64,000 nucleotides of DNA, from positions 37,921-101,920 of the forward strand of contig JAJPHR010000083.1 in assembly GCA_021325145.1 (NCBI GenBank), in the 5' to 3' direction. Source of the DNA: Verrucomicrobiota bacterium (GTDB lineage Bacteria > Verrucomicrobiota > Verrucomicrobiia > Limisphaerales > Pedosphaeraceae). Both the position numbers and the translations under genes were made by a program. The notes beneath the pieces are model-generated. The model worked only from the letters and a program-made list of their open reading frames with translations. It did no database searches and was not told the DNA's origin. Within the stretch, counting starts at the first letter, position 1. Each line of letters begins with the position of its first letter. Positions 34,001 through 42,300 of this stretch are shown here, in pieces.

Positions 34001-35244
34001 AATGTGAGCGAGGGCGTGTCGCCGCCACTTGCCAGCACCTGCCCGTTCAATTCCGCCGAGTCCGCGCGAATGCCAGACGCCGGGAAATTCGTCACCGTCG
34101 CCAGGCTTGGTGCGAGCGTGACAAAACTGCGCGACGGGCCCGCCCAGTTCGTGCCGGCAACATTCACCGTCCGGAAAGCAAAGTAGTAGGTTGTGCTATA
34201 GGACAATCCGGAAACCGCCTGCGCCACCGCGCCGGTCTGCCAGCCCGGGACAACGCTGTTCGCCCAGGCGGCCGGATTCGTCCCGCCATCGCTCAGGCCG
34301 TAAAAGAGTGTGAGAATTGGCGCATCGTTTCCGGTTGTGAGGACTTGGCCGTTGAGCGTAGCCGCCTTGGTCTGAACGCCCGTGGCGGGCAAGTTCGTTA
34401 CGGTCGCAACTGTGAACGTAACATTGGATTGTGAAGCGTTCGTCGCGCCGCTCAGGGCAAAAATTCCGGTGGTATTTGCCGAACCGGAGACAGTTCCCGT
34501 CGCCTTGCCAAAAGTGAGGCTGGAAATCAGTTTGTTCGTCGCTCCAGGAACGCCCGCCAGTGAAATGGCAGTCTGGTAAAACCGTGGGTTGGTCGGCTGT
34601 CCACTCACGGCGCCACTGGTCAGGTTCATGCGCTGCACTCCCTGCAATGCAACGGTGTAAAGAGCGCCGCTGTTGTTATTGAACCAATCCGGCGCGTAGT
34701 AATTGGTGACCAAGGTGGTGCCGTCGTTAAAATGAATGGTCAAACTGGCAGTGCCCGTGGAATCACCGTTTCCGGAGTTGGCGAGAATGGCGATGCTGTC
34801 ATACGCCCGGGGCGTGGCTAGAAACAAGGTGCCGTTAGTGAGACCGGTGCTTGGATTCAAAATGAGGGCATTACTGGCGGTGTACGGCTGGAACTGGAGT
34901 ACGGTGCCATCGTTGGCATTCGTAAAAAGTCCAGTGAGAGGAAGGCCGTTGGTTCTGGCAGCCCCGGCCAAATTGGTTTGATAGAATGCCGTTCCTTCAC
35001 CGGTGTTATACTCCACCGCGTAATTGGTGTACGGCGGACTCAAGATGGTATTTTCAACCACGACGTCGTGGTTGAAACCGGTCGGTGTCAATGTCACCGG
35101 CAGCATGGTCGCCGCACGAACGACAGGAAAAGAAAACAAACAAAGACCCAGCGACACGGCAGCGAGGACGGAGCCTGTGTGCAAGATCGATCCGGGATTT
35201 TCAGAGGTCTTTCGTGCGGCCGGAGAGAATTTAGGAGTTGGCAT
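31033..35244 (-). CDS. Giant secreted PQQ-like beta-propeller protein with Ig and LamG domains
   Basis: A 1403-residue exported protein. Signal peptide 1-44; the shared ~220-residue module 48-268; two fibronectin-like repeats at 278-378 and 380-480 (each with ATLNGQVL or AELNGQVL and LFYG/FFYG..(D/N)GGTNPAAW); a PQQ-like propeller about 487-1010 opening with VLTQHNDNNRSGDNLNETAL; an Ig domain 1018-1098; a LamG domain 1103-1343; and a short C-terminal beta domain. Propeller phrases such as VYVATVNDSVYAFDADD and GTPVIDPAAKIMYLVV repeat in the 2266-residue neighbour. Whether it binds a quinone is unknown; no haem motif is present. It probably works at the cell surface in adhesion or polymer binding. 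Confidence 0.88.
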   Translation of the reverse strand: MPTPKFSPAARKTSENPGSILHTGSVLAAVSLGLCLFSFPVVRAATMLPVTLTPTGFNHDVVVENTILSPPYTNYAVEYNTGEGTAFYQTNLAGAARTNGLPLTGLFTNANDGTVLQFQPYTASNALILNPSTGLTNGTLFLATPRAYDSIAILANSGNGDSTGTASLTIHFNDGTTLVTNYYAPDWFNNNSGALYTVALQGVQRMNLTSGAVSGQPTNPRFYQTAISLAGVPGATNKLISSLTFGKATGTVSGSANTTGIFALSGATNASQSNVTFTVATVTNLPATGVQTKAATLNGQVLTTGNDAPILTLFYGLSDGGTNPAAWANSVVPGWQTGAVAQAVSGLSYSTTYYFAFRTVNVAGTNWAGPSRSFVTLAPSLATVTNFPASGIRADSAELNGQVLASGGDTPSLTFFYGPVNGGTNPAAWAKSIPLGLQTGFFARGIFGLTANTTYYSSIRAVNGGGTAWTTPVQSFVTLASNPAAPLMAVLTQHNDNNRSGDNLNETALNAGNVNTNTFGLIYTRPVDDQIYAQPLVATNVTIPGKGVHNVVYVATVNDSVYAFDADDPTVVTPYWQTNFLGTFGGTNVLVPVNSDMNGACNPYRDFSGNIGIVGTPVIDPAAKIMYLVVRTKEVVSLTTNFVQRLYALDITTGTNRLAPVIISGSYGGVTFDPQKNNQRTALTLANGNVFMGWSSHCDWGPYHGWVMAYNAATLAQVAVYADTTTGSQGGIWMSGQGPAADSSGNIFVSTGNGTVGSTGNPSDTANRGMSFLKLSGVDLSIMSWFTPYNYSFLNGGDWDLGAGGIMLIPGTSLAIGGGKSSSTVPANLYVVNRDNMGGVSLGTSDTNIVQAIPVTPTGLGFNHIHGAPVWWDGPDGSYTYVWGESDHLHQYQFDKVNGVFITPAYSQSPTPAWVNGMTGGMLAVSANGTNAGSGILWAAHQFTGDANQAVRPGIMHAYDAQNVTNELWNSEQYSARDSVGLYAKFVPPTVANSKVYLATFSGRLNVYGLLPAGRPLIYQPPQPTARYAGDHVTLAVASGGSSPLTFQWKLNGTNISGATASTYTLGNAQFANAGTYTCSISNSFGVTNTPGALLTIVPTPTISYAQVVMADNPIAYWRLDETNGTVAHDSVGGHDGQYLSANLGFPGYNPKDPNTAVEFGTNRVNSVAITDSYVGNIFGIDFSTFVNNATFSVEAWVNGEGMAQASGAGIVTYGYGGGGEQFNLDCGSGNSSFRFSIRDAINIAHNANGNIGASNTNAWRHVVGVCDEPNGLVLLYINGVLNASAVMSNGLQMGTSPLSIGSRQASFSSTYTSNFKGLIDEVAIYPYALNAAQVQNHFLAASNPVVTLYMQAAGTNVVFTWSPGTLQSAPTATGPYTDIPAATAPYIVPVSATQQFYRVRVK
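31216..31938 (-). other. LamG domain segment, copy in the 1403-residue protein
   Basis: Residues 1103-1343: AYWRLDETNGTVAHDS, FSVEAWVNG, GGGGEQFNLDCGSG, LVLLYINGVLNAS and DEVAIYPYALNAAQVQ align with the S53 peptidase copy at 9161-9844. Confidence 0.75.
34441..35103 (-). other. Shared ~220-residue extracellular module, copy 2
   Basis: Residues 48-268 of the 1403-residue protein, placed directly after the signal peptide. Landmarks: GFNHDVVVEN, TAFYQTNLAG, FQPYTASNAL, SIAILANSG, PDWF, VALQGVQRM and PRFYQTAISL. Confidence 0.65.
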
Positions 35245-35509
35245 TTTGCAAGTATGTTACGGCAATGGTTCCGGAATGAGTGCGCAAAGCCTGGTCAAAC
35301 GCACGCTATGACTTCCGGTGATGGTTAATTAATTAGCATGGCTGTCGAGGACAGTAAAGAATATTTGGCGCGATTGAGGACACTGCCCGTTGGGCGGATT
35401 ACCAGGGAGGCTCATCCCAGCCGTTTCGAATCCCGGGAAAAACCGGGAATTAACACTTACGTTGGATGAAAGGCGGCAAGCGGATCTGCCGCGTTGCTTG
35501 CGCTTGAAG

Positions 35510-36112
35510 TCAGTGAACTCCCACGGGAGAAGAATTCGTCTCTCCACCAGCTTCCAAAGTCAGTCTGACCGCGGTTTCCAGGCCGCAGGCAAAGCGACGG
35601 ACCGTTCGCTGGATGTTGCCAACGGAGGTGTACGTATATTGGCCGGCAGGGAATGCCTGAATCACCACGTAATCGTAGGCCTTGGGCTTGAGACCGCGTG
35701 TCTTGGGAATATCAGTCAGAAACACCAGGCCCGTGGCGACGTCGCCGGGCTCGCGGCCTTCCACCAGGTGCGGATCGGGACTGGCTTGGATTGTCCCCGG
35801 CACAAGCCAGGAATGGCTCAGTTCAGGCCGCAACAAACTGGTGTAGCCGCTTTCCACCACCAGGCCGTCCGGAAGTATTTTCAGTATCCTGCCGCAGATC
35901 GAACGGCGCCCCTGAATACCGGCCGCTCTTATTTGCTCCGCGCGCAAATCGAGATTTGTGGAGCTCGTAAAAGGAGGATTGTTGGCCGGCTCGCGATTTG
36001 TCAGAGCGGCCGATTGCGGATTAGGGGAATTGGCAGACACCGTTGCACTCGTCCGTGTATTAAGGTTCGTTTGCGCGGAGCAGTCGAACGCGATAAAAAC
36101 AGCAAAAACCAA
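35510..36112 (-). CDS. Small exported protein of unknown function, start uncertain
   Basis: The convincing part begins with a signal peptide, VFAVFIAFDCSAQTN, which would start at a TTG at 36112 and give 200 residues. The frame stays open to a GTG at 36307, but residues encoded between 36104 and 36223 come from an inverted copy of a CCAAA-type repeat, so the longer start is doubtful. The mature protein has an Asn/Ser/Thr-rich spacer and then a beta-rich domain (GRILKILPDGLVVESGY, YDYVVIQAFPAGQYTYTSV) of about 130 residues that I cannot place. It sits between the two giant propeller genes on the same strand and may be exported with them. Confidence 0.6.
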   Translation of the reverse strand: MVFAVFIAFDCSAQTNLNTRTSATVSANSPNPQSAALTNREPANNPPFTSSTNLDLRAEQIRAAGIQGRRSICGRILKILPDGLVVESGYTSLLRPELSHSWLVPGTIQASPDPHLVEGREPGDVATGLVFLTDIPKTRGLKPKAYDYVVIQAFPAGQYTYTSVGNIQRTVRRFACGLETAVRLTLEAGGETNSSPVGVH

Positions 36113-36223
36113 ACACCAAAAACCAGAAAAGCGCCAAACTCCAAACCTCAAAAGGTCCGTGCATCTCTTGGAATTTGAAGCTTGGAGCTTTTCTGGAGCC
36201 TGGTGTTTGGGTTTTGGTGTTTC
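36104..36223. repeat. CCAAACACCAGAAAAGC-type inverted repeat
   Basis: Left arm 36104-36154 (ACCAAACACCAAAAACCAG, GCGCCAAACTCC) and right arm 36168-36223 (GGAGCTTTTCTGG, TGGTGTTTGG) are imperfect reverse complements. A third copy lies at 57907-57950 inside the end of the ecsC-like gene. The repeat supplies part of the N-terminal coding frame of the small exported protein. Confidence 0.7.
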
Positions 36224-36308
36224 CACCACCGCGCCGCGCGCCCGGATCGGCGCCAACCGCATCCGGACGTGTCGCTCTACGAACAATTCCAATTCCATTC
36301 CCATCACG

Positions 36309-39300
36309 TCACGGGAGTTGCTGAACGCGATAGAATCGCCGCTGGAAATTCGTCGCGCCGGGATCGGTCAAAAAGAACGGCGTCGCCAAGGGCACATTGG
36401 TGCTGATCGGAATCCAATGCGCCAAGTCCGTGCTCCCGAGGAGGATGTTGGTCTTGCCTGCCGTGCCGTTCAATTGCAATTGGAACGCGCCGTTGGTGAA
36501 TCGCGCCAAACCGGTGAAGATGAGCGCCGGGTTCACGGTGAATATGGCCGTGGCCGCAACGCTGTTGTTGGAACCCGTTGCGAAGGCGTTGGCCTCGACC
36601 ATGGCGCTGCTGGTCAGGACAAACGGACCGGTGTAGAGCGACGAATTGGTGGTAGGCAGCGTGCCGTCCAGCGTGTAGTAGAGGGTCGCGTTGGTATCCG
36701 GCGGCACCAGCGTGACACTTACCGATCCGGCAAAGGTGCCGCCCGCCGGGTTGATCGTCGGCGGCAATTCCGCCGGCGTGCCCGGCAGGCTGTTGATCCA
36801 GGCCGCCATGACCGCGACGGCATTGGTATCGATCAGGTTTCTGGCCAATGGCGGCATTTTCACGGTGTCGTCCAGGGTGTTCATTCGATCGTAGAGCACC
36901 GAACGATAGATATCCTTCGGCGTCACCACATAGGCATTATCATAGCCCAGGTTGCCCTTCGCCAGCACACCAAAGATGATGTTTTGGTTGGTCAGCGGCG
37001 TGTCGTAGCGAGCGTCAAAGGTCGGTCCGCTCCCGCCCGGTTGGTGACACTGGACGCAATTCGCGTCCAGATAAGAACGCGCGCGGTTCACCAGGGGCGC
37101 AGCCTGGTTCGTTAGCGCCGAAAGCGCGTAATAATTGCTGATGTTCCCCTCGTCAATCGCCGGGAAGAGCAGGCCCAAACGGTTGAGCGTGCGAAGCTGG
37201 TTGTCCGTCGTGCCGCCAGGATAGCCAAAGTTGCCATTGAGCTGGCGCGTGCTCAGGCCGAGAACGTAATTGGCCACTGGCGTGTGGCACTTCAGGCAAT
37301 CGGCCGGACTGGGATAATACCACGTCTGGGTCACAACTCCGCTCGGCGTTGTAATCGCGATGTTCTCATTGCTGCTGGTCATCAACAAATCCGCCTCACT
37401 ATTGTCCGGCCGCCACTTGTAAGTGACTCCATAGACGGCCCCGTTCGTGTCGCGCACCAGCAGGCGGGTTTCCAAGCGATGCAGCGAAGTCGGATCACTC
37501 TGGTTGGTCAACAGTTGGAAGGTTTTGACGAAAACCGTTCCCGCCGGGAACGACCAATTGCCGGTCGGCGCAAAGCTGATCTGTTCTGCGGGTGTGTAAG
37601 GCGCGCCGTTATTGGGAACGGCCACATAACGAGTCTTTAACGCGCCGTCCGACCACAAAGCCACGTTCGGCGCGTAGGGAATCAGCCCGCCGTAAGGCGT
37701 CATGCCCGGCGTGTTGGTGAAAACTCCCGTTTGTGAAAGCACCGGCGGAAGCGAACCAAACGCCGAACCGTCGAACGCGTGCGGCATGTTGAAGAACGGA
37801 GTCGTCGCCGCCAGGTTGGTCAAACCATATGGCAGGCCGCTGCCATTGGTAACAGTGATGGTGACGGGCGCGGAGGTGCTGCTTAAACCCGAGCCGTCTG
37901 TGGCGACGGCTGTCAGCACGTAAGAGCCCGCAGCGACGCCCGGCACGGTGAGGTCGTAAGGGCTGTTGCTGACGCTGCCCAGGGAATTGCCGTTCGCATA
38001 AAAAGTCACCGCGTTCAAATTATTGTAAAGCGCATCCGCGTTCGCCTCGATGGTCATGGTTGCGGTCGCCGTGGCAGCGGAACCGTTGGTGGGGCTGGTC
38101 AATGCAACTGCGGGCGGCGGATTGGTGACCGGATAGAGCTGGCTTTGAGGAATGATTTGCAAGGGCGTCGAAGGGCTGCTCCAGGAAAGCTGCGCGATGC
38201 CCGCGCCCTGACTGGCGTAAAAGTATTTCATTTCGATGGTGTACCGTTGTTGGGCCACCATCGGAATCGAGGCGCTCGCGAGCGTCGGGTTCTGGTTAAC
38301 CCACTGGTTGATGAGCAACTGGCCATTCACCCAGACCAACACCCCGGCATCAGTGAAGGTTTTGAATGTATAGGTCTCATTAAATTGAGGCTGTACCGAC
38401 CCGATCCAGCGCACCGCGAAATTCGACGGACCAACCGGCGCGGGAGGCGGCGTGTTGGTCCAATTGAAATTCACCATCAGGTCCGTGCGCGTCAGAGTTG
38501 GCGCGGTATTGAACGCCGCATTCGTGAACGCCACGCTGGTCATATTGGACCAATAGTAGGCGAGCAGGCCGGTCCCGTTGCCGATGGCCGACGTATTCAC
38601 GAACCCGGCGCTGGCAATGCCACTGTTCACGGAGCCGGGTTTGACTGCAATCGCTTGAACCTCGACGCTGTTCGTCAACACGAATGGCGCAGTGTAAAGC
38701 AGCGAGTTGGTCGTCGGCGTGGTGCCATCCAGCGTGTAATAGATAGTGGCGCTGGGCGTGGCATCCGACAACGTAACCGTAACCGAGGAGACAAAGGAGC
38801 CGCCATTCGGGGAAATGGTTGGCGTGGTCACAAATGATGAGGCCGTTCCATAAATGGCCACGCTAAACTGCGCCCCCACGTACACCTTGCCATTGGCGAT
38901 GGTTGGCACGATGAATTTGACGGCATTGCCCGCGGCATCCCGCGCGAGTTGATCGCTGGAGTAGAGTTCCTGCGCGATATTCGTCGCATTGTAGGCCCGC
39001 AAGACGGCGGGGCTGCTGGGGCTTTGGCCACCCGCATTGGCGATCGCCCAGACGATTCCATTGCTCGTGCCGTTGGCGGAAACGCAGGCGGTGGCGCCGC
39101 CCTTGTTGGCATAGGTGTCGGGGGTGTTTACGGGGGTCGTGTTGAAGACCGCGTTGGAAACCGTGAAGGCGCTGATCGCGCCCGATGATCCAATGATATA
39201 GAGCGTGTTGTTAAAGAAAGCGGGCGTCGTATCGCGATCTCCGCCAGGACCGCCATTCCACTGTTGAACGATGTTGTTGCTGCACGATGTGCAGGTGAAA

Positions 39301-42300
39301 TTCCCCAGGTTGTCCCGGTCCATTATGTAAATCGGCGCGGTCTTGCCGCCACCCACCAGCAAATGACGATGCGCGACGCTTCCGGCCGAGTCCGGCAAAA
39401 CAATCGGCGCACTGGAGCCAAGATCCTGATCCCCGCCGCTCAGGGCAACGGCATTGGAAGGCGCAAAATAATCCGCCAGCGTGATGCCATTGGTCAGAGC
39501 GAACTTCAGCACACTCATGGCGAAATTATTCGAAGCCTGGCTGAAGGTTGTTCCTGAAGCGTTGAACGACCCGTTGCCGGTCTGGAAATACATGAATCCA
39601 TTCGCATCCACCGCCGGGCCGCCGCCCGCCTGCCAGAAACCGCCCAACCCGCCGTAGGGCGTGCTGTTATAAACGCTGATTTGTTGTGACACATTCGTGG
39701 CGTTAAAGGCAAACAGCCAGCCATGATAAGGAGTACTGTCGCCGTGCGAAGCATAGGCCACGTACACGACGCCGTTGACAAGTGTCAACGCGGGGCGGTT
39801 GAGTTCCCGGAGCGGGTTCCAAAGCACGTGCGTGCCATCCGTGTCGCCGCCGCCGGTGCCGGTGCCGGGATAATTGGTCGCCGCGATAAGTGTGGGGCTG
39901 TTAAAATTCGTTCGCTCAAGCCCGCTGGTGATGTCGAGCGCATGCAAGCGATGCACATAGATGGTTCCTTCCTTGGTCTTGGCCTCAACATAAATCGTCC
40001 CCGTGACAGGATCGATCACCGGTGTGCTTGTGATGCCGATTTCCGGCGTGATATCAGTTGTGCCGCCAAGATCGCCGCTGGGAACCGTGGTCACGCCCGG
40101 CCCGAGGAAACTGGTTTGCCACAGCGGGCCGGAGTTCAGCCCCAGATTGCTGTCGGCATCGAAGGCATAGACGCTCTCATGCTCGGTCACGATCACCACG
40201 ATATTGTGCGTTCCCTTGCCGAGAATCGCCACGTTCGTCATGATCAGCGGCTGGGCATAAACGTAACCATCCACCGGATAGGAGAACAACTTGCCAAACG
40301 TGTTGGTGTTAACATTGGCGGGAGTCAGCGTGGTCTCATTAGTGTTCGCGCCTTGCCGGGTGTTGTCGTTGTGATAGGTCAACACCGGCACCTGAGTAGA
40401 GATCGGGTTGGTGGAACCGGTCGTGAAACTCAGGGATGGCGCGGCCCAACTAACACCCAGGGAGTTGGTGACTTGCGCCGTGAAATAGTAGGTGGTGTTC
40501 GACGACAGCCCGCTGAGCGTCTGCGCGAACAGCCCGGATTGCACGCCGAGTGAGATGCTGTGGCCCCAGGCGCCCGCGTTGGTGCCGCCGTTCGCCAGCC
40601 CGTAATAGAGGATCACCGTCGTTGACTGACCACCCGTCGAAAGGACCTGCCCGTTGAGCGTCGCCAGCGTGGCGCCGATGGCCGTGGCCGGCGCATTGGT
40701 CACTTGCGCGAGAGAAACAGGGAGCGTCGTGAAACTCTGGGGGGGGGTTGCCCAGGTTGTGCCGGCGAAATTGACCGCCTGGGCGGCATAATAATGGGTC
40801 GTGTTGCCCGCCAGACCCGTGACCGTCTGACTGAATGAATTAGTCTGGACACCCAGCGAAATGCTGTTGGCCCAGGCCCCGGCATTGGTGCCCCCATTGC
40901 TGGGACCATAAAAAAGTGTGACTGTCGGCGCAAATCCTCCAGTCGAGAGGACTTGCCCGTTCAAGGTGGCGGCTGTCGATTGAACTCCGCTCGCAGGCAA
41001 GTTCGTCACCACGGCCAGCGTGAAGGAATTGGTTCCACTCAACAGACCGCTGACCGCATAGACCGCCGTTGCGCCAGATCCAGTGGCCTGTCCGAATGTC
41101 AGGTTGACAATCGATTTGTTCGCCAGGCCCAGCGCGCCGAGGTTGATCGTCGTTTGATAGAACCGTGGATCGTTCGGGCCGCCACCGGTGCCGCCATTGG
41201 CGATGGTGATGCGGTCCACTCCCTGAAGTGCGAATCCCGGATTAAAAAACCAATCCGCCGCGTTGAAGTTGGTGATCAGGGTGCTTCCGTCAGCGAAGTT
41301 GATCGTCAGCGTGCCCGTGCTGGTGGGAGAGGCGCTCGCGGAATTGGCAATAAGCGAAATGCTGCTGTAGCTGGCTGGCCCCAGCAAGCTTAGCGTCCCG
41401 CTGCTGATGCCTGTGTCACTGCTCATCACCAGCGCGTTGCTGGCGGTGTATGGCTGAAATTGGAAAGTTGTTCCGTCGATGACGCTGTTAAACACTCCGG
41501 ATGCCGGCAAACCGAAACTGGTCCCCGCCAAACCTTGCTGATAAAAGCACGTGCCTTCTCCCGGATTGAGTTCCGACGCATAGCCGCTGTAGGGCGGCCC
41601 TGCGGCGGTGTTCTCGATTACCACATCCAGATTGAACCCGCTGAGGGCTATTGGCGTCATGTTGCTGGACGTGCTGAATGACCGGGAGGGCGTTGCCCAG
41701 GCCGCACCTGCGGCATTCACTGCTTCCGCCGTGAAAAAGTAGGTCGTCCCCGCCCCCAACCCGGTAACCGCCTGCGAAAAGGCCCCGGTCTGCGGGCCTA
41801 AACCAATGCTCTGCGCCCAGGCCGCCGGATTGGTGCCTCCGTCCGTCGTCCCGTAGAACAACGTGACAGTTGTTTGCACACCGCCGGTCGATAGCACCTG
41901 CCCACCAAGCGTGGCCGTGGTGGTGGTCACGTTGGTCGCGGGCGAAGTGGCCACCTGCGGCAGTGTGGCCGTTACTACCGTGACGATGGCCGAATTGCTA
42001 ACCGAACCCTTCGCATTGCTCGCCACCACCATCACGTTAGTCAGCGTGCTGCCAACGGGAGGCGTTGTGTAGGTCGAACTCGTCGCCCCCGCCGCCACGA
42101 TTCCATTGGTGTACCAGGCGTATGAAATCGTCCCCGGCCCGTCCGCCAGGGCGTTAAATGTCGGCGTGCCTCCCTGGGCCACGATCGTATTCGCCAGCTT
42201 CAACGTGATGACCGGCAAGCTGTTCGTCGTGAAGACTAAAAAATTATCCCAGGCGCTGATCCCCGCGTTTTGATATCCGCGTATCCCGGCAAAGACGGTT

